Assembly (NCBI GenBank): GCA_947625735.1
Contig: CANQPL010000003.1
Span: 58,460-122,459, forward strand
Source of the DNA: an uncultured Clostridia bacterium
GTDB taxonomy: Bacteria; Bacillota; Clostridia; Oscillospirales; Ruminococcaceae
Reading direction: 5' to 3'
Length of the DNA stretch: 64,000 bases
Of this stretch, positions 10,114 to 19,683 are shown piece by piece. The notes beneath the pieces were generated by a model. That model ran no database searches, was not told the origin of the DNA, and was given only the letters and a program-made list of their open reading frames with translations. The stretch's first letter is position 1. Each line of letters starts with the position of its first letter. Made by a program: the position numbers and the translations under genes.

Positions 10114-10535
10114 CAGTTGCTCGCCTCCTCTTCCTTAGCAATGAATTTGCACTTGATAGGCAGCTTGTGCATTGCAAGACGCATAGCCTCTCTTGCAGTT
10201 TCCTCGGGAACACCTGCGATCTCGAAAAGAACTCTGCCGGGCTTTACAACTGCTACCCAGTACTCGGGTGAACCTTTACCTGAACCCATTCGTGTTTCAG
10301 CGGGCTTCTCGGTAACGGGCTTGTCGGGGAATATCTTTATCCAGACCTGACCGCCTCTCTTGATATAACGTGTCATGGCGATTCTGGCAGCCTCTATCTG
10401 ATTTGCGGTGATCCATGCGGGCTCAAGAGCCTGTAAACCGTACTCACCGTTTGAGACCTTATTGCCTCTGAGAGCCTTACCGGTCATTCTGCCTCTCTGG
10501 ACTCTTCTGTATTTAACTCTCTTCGGAAGCAGCAT
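10113..10535 (-). CDS. rplP: 50S ribosomal protein L16
   Basis: 140 aa. [20 protein letters not shown] and [20 protein letters not shown] are signatures. L16 helps position A- and P-site tRNA. One-base overlaps with rpsC upstream and rpmC downstream indicate tight translational coupling. Confidence 0.97.
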   Translation of the reverse strand: MLLPKRVKYRRVQRGRMTGKALRGNKVSNGEYGLQALEPAWITANQIEAARIAMTRYIKRGGQVWIKIFPDKPVTEKPAETRMGSGKGSPEYWVAVVKPGRVLFEIAGVPEETAREAMRLAMHKLPIKCKFIAKEEEASN

Positions 10536-11302
10536 TATGCATTACCTCCTTCACGCTTATTGCCGCGGGATCTGTTGCCGTCTCTGCGGTCATCACGGCG
10601 TCTGCCGTTGTCTCTGCGCTTTCTCTCAGGCTTCTCGGCAGGTGTTCTGTTGACTCTTGCAGCAGATGCCTCACCCTTTAAGATCTCGCCCTTATAGATC
10701 CATACCTTAACGCCCAGTCTGCCGTAGGTGGTGTGCGCCTCAGCAAAGCCGTAGTCAATGTCGGCACGGATAGTCTGAAGGGGAATTGTTCCCTCATGAT
10801 AACTCTCGGCTCTTGCGATCTCGGCACCTGCAAGACGTCCGCCGACTCTTACCTTGATGCCCTTTGCGCCGAACTTCATAGCTCTGCCGATAGCCTGCTT
10901 CATAGCTCTTCTGTAGGAAGCTCTGTTTTCAAGCTGAGCAGCGATGCTCTCTGCAACGAGAGTAGCGTCCAGATCGGGTGACTTTACCTCAACGATGTTG
11001 ATGTAAACGGTCTTGCCCATCATCTTTTCAACTTCCTGACGGAGCTTCTCGATGTTTTCGCCGCCTCTGCCGATAACGATACCGGGCTTTGCGCAGTGAA
11101 CGTTTATTCTTACCTTATCGGCATATCTTTCGATCTCCACCTTGGGGATACCTGCCGCATAAAGGCTTTTCTTTATAAACTTACGAACGTTGTAATCCTC
11201 AACAAGAGTATCGCCGAAGGATGCCTTTCCGGCAAACCAACGAGAGTCCCAGTCCTGGATCACGCCCACGCGAAGACCGTGGGGATTCACTTTCTGTCCC
11301 AT
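10535..11302 (-). CDS. rpsC: 30S ribosomal protein S3
   Basis: 255 aa, longer than many S3 because of an Arg/Gly/Asp-rich tail ([20 protein letters not shown]) of about 35 residues. The KH domain contains [15 protein letters not shown] and the C-terminal domain [13 protein letters not shown]3 forms part of the mRNA entry site. Confidence 0.97.
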   Translation of the reverse strand: MGQKVNPHGLRVGVIQDWDSRWFAGKASFGDTLVEDYNVRKFIKKSLYAAGIPKVEIERYADKVRINVHCAKPGIVIGRGGENIEKLRQEVEKMMGKTVYINIVEVKSPDLDATLVAESIAAQLENRASYRRAMKQAIGRAMKFGAKGIKVRVGGRLAGAEIARAESYHEGTIPLQTIRADIDYGFAEAHTTYGRLGVKVWIYKGEILKGEASAARVNRTPAEKPERKRRDNGRRRDDRRDGNRSRGNKREGGNA

Positions 11303-11322
11303 AATTTACCTCCTCCTTCGAC

Positions 11323-11658
11323 TTATTCTTTTTCGGCTACAACGAGAGTAACGTTAGATGTTCTCTTGTTGATGCGGAAGGCTCTGCCCTGTGCTCGAGG
11401 CATGATGCGCTTCAGGATACGTCCGGGGCAAACGTAGCACTCGGATACGATAAGGTCTTTGCTGTCCATACCGAAATTATTCTCTGCGTTTGCGACAGCA
11501 GACTTCAGAAGCTTCTCCAGGTATTCACAGGCAGCCTTGGGGGTATACTTTAAGATCGCCATAGCGGTCTCCACGTCCTTACCTCTGATGAGGTCGAGCA
11601 CGATCTTCACCTTTCTGGGAGAAATGCGTGCATTGTTCAAAGACGCTCTTGCTTCCAT
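11323..11658 (-). CDS. rplV: 50S ribosomal protein L22
   Basis: 111 aa. [20 protein letters not shown] at the start and [20 protein letters not shown] in the C-terminal hairpin that lines the exit tunnel. 20 bases on either side to its neighbours. Confidence 0.97.
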   Translation of the reverse strand: MEARASLNNARISPRKVKIVLDLIRGKDVETAMAILKYTPKAACEYLEKLLKSAVANAENNFGMDSKDLIVSECYVCPGRILKRIMPRAQGRAFRINKRTSNVTLVVAEKE

Positions 11659-11678
11659 TTTAAACTCTCCTCTCTGCC

Positions 11679-11960
11679 TTACTTTCCGTTATTGGATGTC
11701 TTCGAGCCTGCGTGGCCCTTAAAGGTCCTTGTGGGAGCGAACTCGCCCAGCTTATGACCTACCATATCCTCCGTAACATATACGGGAACGTGCTTTCTGC
11801 CGTCATGAACTGCAAAGGTGTGTCCTACGAAATCGGGGAAGATAGTGGATGCTCTGCTCCATGTCTTCAAAACCTTCTTCTCACCTGCTTCGTTCATGGC
11901 AATAACTCTTTTAAGAAGGACCTCCTGTACGTAAGGACCTTTCTTGATACTTCTGCTCAT
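11679..11960 (-). CDS. rpsS: 30S ribosomal protein S19
   Basis: 93 aa. [19 protein letters not shown] and [18 protein letters not shown] are family signatures. S19 sits in the 30S head with S13. Upstream, 169 bases separate it from rplB and hold the tandem repeat described separately. Confidence 0.97.
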   Translation of the reverse strand: MSRSIKKGPYVQEVLLKRVIAMNEAGEKKVLKTWSRASTIFPDFVGHTFAVHDGRKHVPVYVTEDMVGHKLGEFAPTRTFKGHAGSKTSNNGK

Positions 11961-11988
11961 TGGTTTTCCTCCCCTCTAAGATGTTTAA

Positions 11989-12040
11989 GAGGCAAGAGCC
12001 TGCGCTGACAGAGGCAAGAAGCAAGAGGCAAGAAGCAAGA
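11989..12040. repeat. GAGGCAAGA-type short tandem repeat between rplB and rpsS
   Basis: The 14-base unit GAGGCAAGAAGCAA occurs twice in tandem (12011-12038), with a further GAGGCAAGA at 11989. The same core occurs at 27131-27179 and twice near the right edge. Here it lies in the transcribed spacer between rplB and rpsS of an essential operon. Confidence 0.8.
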
Positions 12041-12129
12041 TCTCTTACCCTGCTCAGACACTCCGTAATGCCTCATACCCTGCACAGAATCTCCTCTTTA
12101 CGAATCCTATGAGTATCAATATAATATTA

Positions 12130-12963
12130 TTATTTGCCGTTTCTTCTTCTGACAATGAACTTGTCTGAACGGTTGTGGTTTGCTCTGGTCTTGTATCCGA
12201 GAGCGGGCTTGCCCCATGGTGTAACAGGTCCGGGACGTCCGACAGGGGATTTGCCCTCGCCGCCGCCGTGGGGGTGATCGCAGGGGTTCATTACCGAACC
12301 TCTTACGGTAGGTCTGATGCCCTTATGACGTGTGCGTCCTGCCTTGCCGAGGTTTACGTTCTCGTGGTCGATATTTCCGACCTGACCGATAGAAGCCATG
12401 CAGTTTACGGAAATTCTTCTCATCTCACCGGAGGGAAGTCTTACCAGTGCATAGTCAGACTCCTTACCCATGAGCTGTGCCATATTTCCTGCCGCTCTTA
12501 CAAGCTGAGCGCCCTTGCCGGGGTAAAGCTCAAGATTGTGGATAAATGTACCCACGGGAATATCTCCCAGTCTTAAAGCGTTGCCGGGCTTAATGTCTGC
12601 ATCAGTACCCGCTCTTACAACATCGCCTACTTTAAGACCGTAGGGAGCGATGATGTATCTCTTTTCGCCGTCCTCGTACTGAACAAGAGCGATGAATGCG
12701 CTTCTGTTGGGATCGTATTCAAGAGTCATGACAGTAGCGTTCATGTTCTGCTTGTCTCTCTTGAAATCTATTATCCTGTATTTTCTTCTGTTTCCGCCGC
12801 CTCTGTGACGAACCGTGATCCTGCCGTAGCTGTTTCTTCCCGACTTTTTATCGAGGGGAGCGAGCAAGCTCTTCTCGGGAGCGACCTTGGAAAGCTCGCT
12901 GTAATCGGTAACGGTCATCTGACGCCTTGACGGAGTAGTAGGCTTATATGACTTGATAGCCAT
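12130..12963 (-). CDS. rplB: 50S ribosomal protein L2
   Basis: 277 aa, normal. [18 protein letters not shown] at the start; [17 protein letters not shown] and the peptidyl-transferase-proximal [15 protein letters not shown] loop (with its conserved His) are present. L2 is needed for subunit association. It follows rplW by 67 bases. Confidence 0.97.
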   Translation of the reverse strand: MAIKSYKPTTPSRRQMTVTDYSELSKVAPEKSLLAPLDKKSGRNSYGRITVRHRGGGNRRKYRIIDFKRDKQNMNATVMTLEYDPNRSAFIALVQYEDGEKRYIIAPYGLKVGDVVRAGTDADIKPGNALRLGDIPVGTFIHNLELYPGKGAQLVRAAGNMAQLMGKESDYALVRLPSGEMRRISVNCMASIGQVGNIDHENVNLGKAGRTRHKGIRPTVRGSVMNPCDHPHGGGEGKSPVGRPGPVTPWGKPALGYKTRANHNRSDKFIVRRRNGK

Positions 12964-13030
12964 TTTATTTCACTCCTTGATCTGGTTTTGCGGAGATGTA
13001 CTCTCCATACGTTCCGACAAACGGAAGCTC

Positions 13031-13321
13031 TTACATCATACCGTCAAAAAATTCAATGGTCTTGGAATCTGCGGTAAGTGTAACGATCGCTTTTTTCCAT
13101 GAGGGTGTCATGCCGCTGTTCAGACCCATTCTCTTCATTCTGCCGCGGCAGTTCATGGTGTTGACCTTAGCGACCTTAACGCCGAAAAGCTCCTCTACAG
13201 CCTTTGCGATCTCTATTTTATTGGCGTTTTTTGCGACCTTGAAGGTGTACTTGTTATTCTGGAGACCGCTCATGCTTTTTTCAGTGATGATAGGCTTGAT
13301 AATGATATCCTGTGCGATCAT
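13031..13321 (-). CDS. rplW: 50S ribosomal protein L23
   Basis: 96 aa. [39 protein letters not shown]23 is the docking site for trigger factor and SRP at the tunnel exit. It overlaps rplD by one base. Confidence 0.96.
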   Translation of the reverse strand: MIAQDIIIKPIITEKSMSGLQNNKYTFKVAKNANKIEIAKAVEELFGVKVAKVNTMNCRGRMKRMGLNSGMTPSWKKAIVTLTADSKTIEFFDGMM

Positions 13322-13947
13322 TATGCATACACCTCCTCGATTTTGGCAACTGCTTCCTTTGAAACAACGAATTTATCGTAGTTTAAGATATCGTAAACAT
13401 TGATAGTGTTTACAAGTGCAGTCTTTACGCCGGGGATATTGGAAGCGCTCTTTATGACCTTGCTGTCAGGCTCAGCCATAACGATGAGAGCCTTGCTGCC
13501 CTCTGCGCCGATAGCGCCCAGCATTTTTATCATATCCTTAGTCTTGTACTCGTTCATTGTGATATTATCAACAACGATCATTTCGTTTTCAAGCACCTTT
13601 GAAGAAAGAGCGGACTTCATAGCAAGTCTTTTCAGCTTCTTGTTGACAGTGAAACGATAGCTTCTGGGCTTGGGACCTAAAGCAATTCCGCCGTGTGTCC
13701 ACTGGGGAGCTCTTGTTGAGCCCTGTCTTGCATGGCCTGTACCCTTCTGTCTCCAGGGCTTCTTGCCGCCGCCTCTTACCTCTGTGCGGGTAAGGGTAGA
13801 CTGTGTGCCTTGTCTCTGATTTGCAAGGTAGTTCACAACCATTGTGTGCATTGCTGCCACGTTGGGAGTAATACCAAAAACACTGTCGGACAGCTCAACC
13901 GAAGAAACCTCGTTGCCTGCCATATCTACAACCTTAACATTTGGCAT
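13321..13947 (-). CDS. rplD: 50S ribosomal protein L4
   Basis: 208 aa. The tunnel loop is visible in [20 protein letters not shown], followed by [19 protein letters not shown]. In E. coli L4 also attenuates its own S10 operon through the leader; whether the structured leader at 15010-15325 is used similarly here is not known. Confidence 0.97.
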   Translation of the reverse strand: MPNVKVVDMAGNEVSSVELSDSVFGITPNVAAMHTMVVNYLANQRQGTQSTLTRTEVRGGGKKPWRQKGTGHARQGSTRAPQWTHGGIALGPKPRSYRFTVNKKLKRLAMKSALSSKVLENEMIVVDNITMNEYKTKDMIKMLGAIGAEGSKALIVMAEPDSKVIKSASNIPGVKTALVNTINVYDILNYDKFVVSKEAVAKIEEVYA

Positions 13948-13966
13948 TATAGCTTCCTCCTTTACG

Positions 13967-14602
13967 TTAAGCCTTCTTCACGCAGTCAACGATAGTTACT
14001 ATACCGTTCTTGGGACCGGGAATGGCGCCCTTTACTGCGATAAGATTGTTTTCGGTGTCGATCTTAACGATCTCCAGATTCTGTACTGTTACCCTCTCAG
14101 CGCCCATATGACCGGGAAGTGCCTTGCCCTTGTAAATTCTCGAAGGGGACGAGCACGCGCCCATAGAGCCTGCATGACGGTGTACAGGACCTGTACCGTG
14201 AGTTTCCTTGAGTCTTGCATTGTTGTTTCTCTTGATAGTACCCTGAAAGCCCTTACCTTTGGAAGTGCCGCATACATCAACGATGTCGCCCACCTCAAAT
14301 GTATCAGCTTTCAGTACATCGCCCACGTTCATAGACTCTGCATTTTCAAGTCTGAACTCCTTGAGCGTTCTTTTGAGAGCCACGTCAGCCTTAGCGAAAT
14401 GACCCTTCATTGGCTTGTTCACAAGCTTCTCCCTGATGTCGCCGAAGCCGCACTGAACTGCGCTGTAGCCGTCATTCTCGACGGTTTTCTTCTGAACTAC
14501 AACACACGGACCTGCTTCAACAACGGTCACGGGAATGACCTTTCCGGCTTCGTCAAAGATCTGCGTCATGCCGATCTTTCTGCCGATGATCGCCTTTGTC
14601 AT
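13967..14602 (-). CDS. rplC: 50S ribosomal protein L3
   Basis: 211 aa. [20 protein letters not shown] at the start, [13 protein letters not shown] and [20 protein letters not shown] are diagnostic. L3 reaches the peptidyl transferase centre. The 92-base gap to rpsJ contains two perfect hairpins (TTGACA-AACGTC-TGTCAA and CGTTCG-TATG-CGAACG). Confidence 0.97.
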   Translation of the reverse strand: MTKAIIGRKIGMTQIFDEAGKVIPVTVVEAGPCVVVQKKTVENDGYSAVQCGFGDIREKLVNKPMKGHFAKADVALKRTLKEFRLENAESMNVGDVLKADTFEVGDIVDVCGTSKGKGFQGTIKRNNNARLKETHGTGPVHRHAGSMGACSSPSRIYKGKALPGHMGAERVTVQNLEIVKIDTENNLIAVKGAIPGPKNGIVTIVDCVKKA

Positions 14603-14694
14603 TATATGACCTCCCTTGGTTAATTGGTTGACAAACGTCTGTCAACATTGACCCCACATTGCCGCATCTTACGTTCGTATGCGAACGGCGAAGA

Positions 14695-15009
14695 TCACTT
14701 GATCTCCATTACGATGTCGACGCCTGCGGGAAGCTCAAGACCCTGAAGAGCCTCTGTAGTCTTTGCAGTGGGTCTGAGAACGTCGATAAGTCTTTTATGG
14801 GTCCTCATCTCAAACTGCTCACGGCTGTCCTTATACTTGTGTACCGCACGGAGGATAGTGATTACCTCTTTATCGGTAGGAAGGGGTATAGGACCCGAAA
14901 CTCTTGCACCGCTGCGCTTTGCCGCATCGACGATTTTTGCCGCTGCCGCATCAACTACAGCATGGTCGTAACCTTTGATCTTGATCCTGATCTTTTCATT
15001 GACTGCCAC
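14695..15009 (-). CDS. rpsJ: 30S ribosomal protein S10
   Basis: 104 aa starting with GTG (15009), preceded by [26 protein letters not shown] and [17 protein letters not shown] are diagnostic. S10 is also the NusE partner of NusB/NusG in antitermination. It is the first gene of the cluster. No tuf, fusA or rpsL-rpsG lies upstream, so the str operon must be elsewhere. Confidence 0.97.
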   Translation of the reverse strand: MAVNEKIRIKIKGYDHAVVDAAAAKIVDAAKRSGARVSGPIPLPTDKEVITILRAVHKYKDSREQFEMRTHKRLIDVLRPTAKTTEALQGLELPAGVDIVMEIK

Positions 15010-15325
15010 TTTTTGATCGCCTCCTGATAAATTTTGCTGCTGGGGGACGAGTTTGCATTACCGTATGTGAGCATCGGTCATGTTTTTCCGATACACACCC
15101 CGCCGTGCGTTTCGCTCAGATCGCCATAAAAAAATCCCTCAAAGATACTTCTCGGGGGACAGGCACAAACACACATCTTACCTGCGGGCATACACCCGCG
15201 GTTTAAGACACACACAGTGTCCGGTATTGCAGCCGCCCGGTTTAAAATCGGACATACTCTGCGGAAATTCCCCTGCACACCGCAGGCAACCTTCCGCTTC
15301 ATCGCATATCATTCGCAGTCACGCA
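15010..15325 (-). promoter_or_regulatory. Structured 5' leader of the S10 operon with a terminator-like hairpin
   Basis: About 315 bases of untranslated leader follow the promoter at 15332-15360. In transcript order it contains a CTGCGG/CCGCAG hairpin (15259-15285), a perfect GACAC/GTGTC hairpin (15207-15221), a GCGGG/CCCGC hairpin (15184-15199), and a stem at 15135-15159 (TCCC...GGGA) followed at once by seven U residues (15128-15134). The last has the form of an intrinsic terminator, 118 bases before rpsJ. Short open frames here look like chance. That it works as an attenuator is an inference. Confidence 0.55.
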
Positions 15326-15331
15326 AGAGTT

Positions 15332-15360
15332 ATTATAACACATTTTTCCTGATTTTTCAA
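15332..15360 (-). promoter_or_regulatory. SigA promoter of the S10 operon
   Basis: TTGAAA (15355-15360) and TATAAT (15332-15337) on the minus strand, 17 bases apart. It is the only strong promoter seen upstream of rpsJ and so is the likely main start for the ribosomal cluster. Confidence 0.85.
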
Positions 15361-15433
15361 GGGGATAAATAAATTTTCCTGCCGAATTTTCAGCATATTT
15401 TTCTCTAATTTTTATTTATTTTCAACAAAATGA

Positions 15434-15462
15434 GGATCGTCCGACCCATTATCGGACGATCC
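15434..15462 (-). terminator. Intrinsic terminator after the HtrA gene
   Basis: A perfect 11-bp inverted repeat GGATCGTCCGA/TCGGACGATCC with a 7-base loop lies directly after the protease stop codon. The U-run that follows is weak (TCATTTTG). Confidence 0.7.
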
Positions 15463-15468
15463 CACCTT

Positions 15469-17166
15469 TTATTCGCCTGTACTTTCTTCAAGAGTAAAGG
15501 TTATCTCAAACTCCTCAACATCACCCGTAATTGATTTGCGGTATACATTTGCAGTCACCTTATCTCCCGGCTTATGACTGTCACGGAAATTGTTGACATC
15601 TGCCGTTGAAAGTATCTGCACACCGTCAAGCTCGGTGATGATATCGTCCTTTTTCAGCCTTGTCTGTGAGATATCGCAGTCATCGGAAATGCTGTCAACA
15701 AGCATTCCGGGCTTTACCTGAAGCTCGTTTGCCATATCGGGAGTTATGAGCTGATAGGTAACGCCCACTCTGGGTCTGCCCGTCACATAGCCCTTCTCGA
15801 TGATATCCTCAACAATGGGAACAGCAAAATCCGTCATAATGGCAAATCCCACTCTCTCGTCCCCGTCAAAGCTGTACTTGCTTGTGACAATGCCTACCAC
15901 CTGACCGTACATATTCACAAGCGCACCGCCCGAGTTGCCGAAATTAAGCACCGCATCTGTCTGGACGCATTCCACCTTGCCGCCCGTATAGCTTTCTATC
16001 TCTCTGCCCACATATGACACGCAGCCCGTGGTCACCGTATCCGAAAAGCCGCCCGCATTGCCGATCGCCATGACCTGTTCGCCCGGGGAAAGATCCTTTG
16101 CAGAGCCGAGTACTGCGGGGGTCACATTCTCCGCCTCGATCTTCAGCACCGCAAGGTCTGTTTCCGTATCATATCCCACTATCTTTGTTTCATACTCGCT
16201 GCCGTCGGAAAATATCGCCTTTGCTGCGGTCAGTTCCTCTACTGCATGAGCATTTGTGATGATATATCCGTCCTCCGAAATAAGAACGCCCGATGCCATA
16301 TTATAGGGGGTAATGGTAGTAGTTGTATAGCCGTAGATGTTTACCACCGAGGGCAGAACGGTCTTTGCAGCCCCCTCAGGAGTAAGCAGACCCGTTTCCT
16401 TGTTCTGATAATACTCGTCCCCCTCAACAGGCTTCGGCTGAACGTTTATGACAACATTTACGGGAGAGGCGTTTTCCTTATCATCTGCTCTTTCAAACAT
16501 GGGATAGCTGTTCTCCGTCTGTATGCCGCCGTTTTCCGCATTCCCCCTGTTTCTCAGGGCAAGCAGCACCATGACCGCAGATACCGCCAGCACAAGGGCA
16601 ATTATCATAGCGGCGATCCACCCCGCAGATGTCTTTTTTACCGTCCTTTCCTCGGAGGGAGACACCTCGGGTATTATCGGCTCACGCTGCGGTTCGGGGC
16701 TGTATCCTCCGTATGTGCTGCCCGGACCGTACCCCCCGCCGCTGCGGGCATAGCCGTTCTGTGGAGCATAGCCGCCCGGATTGTATCCGTTCTGACCGTA
16801 TCCGCTCTGTGAATATCCTCCGGGGGAATAGTAATTATAGGGCTGATAACCTCTGTAAGTCTCTCCCCTGCTTTCCACGCTCCCGCGGAAATTCGGTTCA
16901 TTCATTTGCGGCAGCGGACTGCCGCCGCCCGGATATCCGCCCTGTCCCCCGGGAGCAAAGCTCTTTTCGCCGAAAACTCCTCCGTCTTTGTTAAGGACGC
17001 TGTCCTTATTAAGGACACTTTCTTTGTTAAAAGTATTGTCCGTTTCCGTGTACGTTCCCGGATATTCCTCCCTGCGGGCGGCAGGCTCGGATCCACCGGG
17101 CGAAACAGTATCCGGACCGCTTGTTTCTTCGGTCGTTTCATTATCCTTATTCTCAAAATCTTCCAT
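15469..17166 (-). CDS. S1C-family serine protease with PDZ domain (HtrA/DegP-like), membrane anchored
   Basis: 565 aa. Residues 1 to about 180 are a cytosolic, disordered-looking region rich in Gly, Tyr, Asn and Pro. One transmembrane helix follows at about 186-206, then a trypsin-like domain with H307 (TNAHAV), D337 (ETDLAVL) and S412 (FGNSGGAL), and a C-terminal PDZ domain. It should degrade or refold misfolded proteins on the outer side of the membrane. It lies 84 bases behind a response regulator-kinase pair, the arrangement of secretion-stress systems such as CssRS-HtrA. Start chosen from GGAGGG nine bases before the ATG. Confidence 0.92.
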   Translation of the reverse strand: MEDFENKDNETTEETSGPDTVSPGGSEPAARREEYPGTYTETDNTFNKESVLNKDSVLNKDGGVFGEKSFAPGGQGGYPGGGSPLPQMNEPNFRGSVESRGETYRGYQPYNYYSPGGYSQSGYGQNGYNPGGYAPQNGYARSGGGYGPGSTYGGYSPEPQREPIIPEVSPSEERTVKKTSAGWIAAMIIALVLAVSAVMVLLALRNRGNAENGGIQTENSYPMFERADDKENASPVNVVINVQPKPVEGDEYYQNKETGLLTPEGAAKTVLPSVVNIYGYTTTTITPYNMASGVLISEDGYIITNAHAVEELTAAKAIFSDGSEYETKIVGYDTETDLAVLKIEAENVTPAVLGSAKDLSPGEQVMAIGNAGGFSDTVTTGCVSYVGREIESYTGGKVECVQTDAVLNFGNSGGALVNMYGQVVGIVTSKYSFDGDERVGFAIMTDFAVPIVEDIIEKGYVTGRPRVGVTYQLITPDMANELQVKPGMLVDSISDDCDISQTRLKKDDIITELDGVQILSTADVNNFRDSHKPGDKVTANVYRKSITGDVEEFEITFTLEESTGE

Positions 17167-17250
17167 TTAAAAATGCCCTCCGGATAAAAAATCTGCAAAA
17201 AAGGCAGGCGCAGACCACAGAGTTGCCCCTCGTCTGCACTGCCCCTTATT

Positions 17251-18678
17251 TTACATATGTCTTTCTTTTTTACTCCCGACGGGGATAGTAAACTCAAATT
17301 CGGTATATTCTCCCTCGGTGCTGCGAACCAGCACCGAACCGCCGTGGAGCTTTACAATAGAGCTGACTATAGACAGACCCAACCCCACACCGGTTTTATC
17401 CTTGCCTCTTGAAGCATCGGTTTTGTAGAATCTGTCAAAGACCTTGCTCATCTCGTTTTTCTTAAGACCCTCGCCGCTGTTTTTCACGGTAACGGCTGCC
17501 ATATCTCCTCTTACCTCAAAGCCGTAGGAGATATATCCTCCCTTATTCACGAATTTCACGGCATTTTCCGTAAGATTATAGATCACCTGCTGAATAAGAT
17601 CCTTATCTGCATTTACAAAGATCCTGTCCGCGTCAAGACCGACTATATCAATATTTTTATCCTCAATGCGCTTTTCAAAGAGGAGAACGGTATTTACCGT
17701 AAGCTCGGTAATATCAAACTCCTCAGTCTGAAGCTCCATTTCCCCCGCCTCGTATTTGGAGATGTTGAGCATACTGCGTACAAGCCTTGCAAGGCGGTTT
17801 ATCTCCTCCGAGACAGTGCGCAGGTATCTTTTATGATCCTTTTCGGGGATCGTCCCGTCAAGGATACCGTCCACAAAGCCGCCAATAGTGGTCATGGGGG
17901 TTCTGAGTTCATGGGAAACATTTGAAATGAAGCTCTTTCTGTTTTCCTCTATCGCATCAAGAGAGGCTGCCATATCGTTTAGTGTATTCGCAAGGAAACC
18001 CATTTCGTCCTGATCTCTTATTGTAATTCTCGGGGAGAAGTCGCCCTCTCCGTAGCGTTTTGCCGCAATTGTCATATCTCTGACGGGACGCATGGTCCTG
18101 TTTACGGTAAAGGATATCACCTTGTATTCGAGAAATCCCAGAAAAAGCGTGATACATAAAAACACCGCAGCCATATTTCCCAGATAGGCAAAAAGCCCGT
18201 CTGTCGGCATAAATATAAGCAGACAGCAGATGCCGCGGGGAGAATCAATATTTTTTGCCATGCAGATCCTTGCCTCTTCAAAAAAACCGTCAAGAGAGCT
18301 GATAGCTGCATTTCTGCCATTAAAGATTCCTGTCAGGACATCACTGCTCAGAGTTTTTCCCTCATACGGACAGGGAGACTCCCCGGAAAAACCGAGAATG
18401 CCGCCCTCATCGTCAAAAAGGATAAATTCCGCTCCCGGGACACGAACTCCTCCCGCAAGCAGTCTGTCAAGAGCTTCACTGTCAGGCTCCTCCTGCTCCG
18501 AGAGCATTTGCTCAAGATCGGGAAGAAGTCTGTCTACCGCATCAGACATCATGTTCCTGCGGTCATTCCTGTAGACAAAGATCGAATAACAGATAAGTAC
18601 GGCAGCGATACAAAGTACCGATGAAACTATAAGCGCAATGCACAGGTCAACATATTCCCTGGCAATGCTTTTACGCAT
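17251..18678 (-). CDS. Two-component sensor histidine kinase
   Basis: 475 aa. A first transmembrane helix (about 11-33), an extracytoplasmic sensor region to about 165, a second helix (about 170-190), a HAMP linker, HisKA with the phospho-accepting H256 in SHELRTP, and HATPase_c with N-, G1- and G2-boxes (NLTENAVKFV, KTGVGLGLSI). It overlaps the response-regulator gene by eight bases. Its partner and the HtrA gene downstream suggest a cell-envelope or secretion-stress signal; the ligand is not evident. Confidence 0.93.
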   Translation of the reverse strand: MRKSIAREYVDLCIALIVSSVLCIAAVLICYSIFVYRNDRRNMMSDAVDRLLPDLEQMLSEQEEPDSEALDRLLAGGVRVPGAEFILFDDEGGILGFSGESPCPYEGKTLSSDVLTGIFNGRNAAISSLDGFFEEARICMAKNIDSPRGICCLLIFMPTDGLFAYLGNMAAVFLCITLFLGFLEYKVISFTVNRTMRPVRDMTIAAKRYGEGDFSPRITIRDQDEMGFLANTLNDMAASLDAIEENRKSFISNVSHELRTPMTTIGGFVDGILDGTIPEKDHKRYLRTVSEEINRLARLVRSMLNISKYEAGEMELQTEEFDITELTVNTVLLFEKRIEDKNIDIVGLDADRIFVNADKDLIQQVIYNLTENAVKFVNKGGYISYGFEVRGDMAAVTVKNSGEGLKKNEMSKVFDRFYKTDASRGKDKTGVGLGLSIVSSIVKLHGGSVLVRSTEGEYTEFEFTIPVGSKKERHM

Positions 18679-19372
18679 TTTCTTCTTCTGCTTCGAACTT
18701 GTAGCCTACGCCCCAGACGGTTTTGAGCGCCCACTTATCCGAAACGCCCTCCAGCTTTTCTCTCAGTCTCTTGATATGGACATCAATTGTACGGGAATCG
18801 CCGTAATACTCAAAGCCCCATACCTCATCAAGAAGCTGATCCCTTGTGTACACTCTGTTGGGATTTGAAGCAAGGTAGAACAGAAGCTCCAGCTCCTTGG
18901 GAGGAGTATCCATTACCTTACCGTCCACTCTCAGCTCATAGCGTGTCATATTGACCACGAGCTTGTCATACTTGACCTCTCTTATCTCGCTTTCGGAGGA
19001 GGACTGTCCGATCCTTCTTGATACCGCCTTTATCCTTGCGATTACCTCTTTGGTATCGAAAGGCTTCACGATATAATCGTCTGCGCCAAGCTCCAGACCC
19101 AGCACCTTGTCAAAAGTCTCGCTCTTTGCTGTGATCATAATAATAGGCACATTGGACTTTTTCCTTATCTCGCGGCATACCTGCCAGCCGTCCAGACCGG
19201 GAAGCATTATGTCAAGAAGAACGATATCGGGCTTTAAGGTGGTAAATTTCATTACAGCCTCATCGCCGTCATGTGCGATCATGACTCCATAGCCGTCTTT
19301 TTCAAGATACAGCTTAAGAAGTTCGCAGATATTGTTATCATCGTCAACAACAAGAACCTTTCCAAGTGACAT
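18671..19372 (-). CDS. OmpR/PhoB-family response regulator
   Basis: 233 aa. The receiver domain starts MSLGKVLVVDDDNNI and has D54 as phospho-acceptor (IVLLDIMLPG); K in MITAKSE is conserved. The C-terminal winged helix includes TRDQLLDEVWGFEYYGDSRT and DVHIKRLREKLE. The start at 19372 is chosen because AGGAGG lies eight bases in front; a longer in-frame version has 14 extra, non-conserved residues. First gene of the kinase-HtrA operon. Confidence 0.94.
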   Translation of the reverse strand: MSLGKVLVVDDDNNICELLKLYLEKDGYGVMIAHDGDEAVMKFTTLKPDIVLLDIMLPGLDGWQVCREIRKKSNVPIIMITAKSETFDKVLGLELGADDYIVKPFDTKEVIARIKAVSRRIGQSSSESEIREVKYDKLVVNMTRYELRVDGKVMDTPPKELELLFYLASNPNRVYTRDQLLDEVWGFEYYGDSRTIDVHIKRLREKLEGVSDKWALKTVWGVGYKFEAEEENA

Positions 19373-19623
19373 AGCATTTTCCTCCTGCTCCTGAATTTTT
19401 TCTGCGTTGTACACAGCCCTTTAAATAATCTTGCTTGTTCTCTTTATTATAACTTATATTGACATGATTTTTATTGCAAAAATATAAATATTCTATTAAT
19501 TTTTTGTAAATTTCATAAAATCAACTTTTAAAATTTAAATTAGTTTAAAATAATATTCACTATTGTCTGTTCTGCAAATATACTCTGTCGGATATTTTTA
19601 ATAAAAAAATTTCCAAAACTCTC
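19373..19623. other. AT-rich divergent intergenic region
   Basis: This gap separates the divergently transcribed response regulator and Nudix genes. Very AT-rich. A TATAAT-like element on the minus strand (19446-19451) could serve the response-regulator operon, but no good -35 lies at the right distance, as would fit a promoter that needs an activator. On the plus strand a TTGACA-18-TATAAA pair lies near 19460-19490. No gene seen. Confidence 0.4.
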
Positions 19624-19652
19624 TTGTTAAACGCTGCAAAGTATGGTATAAT
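19624..19652 (+). promoter_or_regulatory. SigA promoter of the Nudix hydrolase gene
   Basis: TTGTTA (19624-19629) and TATAAT (19647-19652), 17 bases apart, ending 31 bases before the start codon, which has AAGGAG in front. Confidence 0.8.
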
Positions 19653-19683
19653 ATAATAAAGTAAGAAAAAGGAGCGCAGCAAT

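Noticed and set aside
11989..12040. CRISPR-like array at the GAGGCAAGA repeats
   Set aside because: Units are only 14-15 bases, adjoin each other without unique spacers, and no cas genes are present.
15078..15352. Short open frames on both strands in the S10 leader
   Set aside because: Cysteine- and proline-rich, non-conserved translations without ribosome binding sites; better explained as structured leader RNA.
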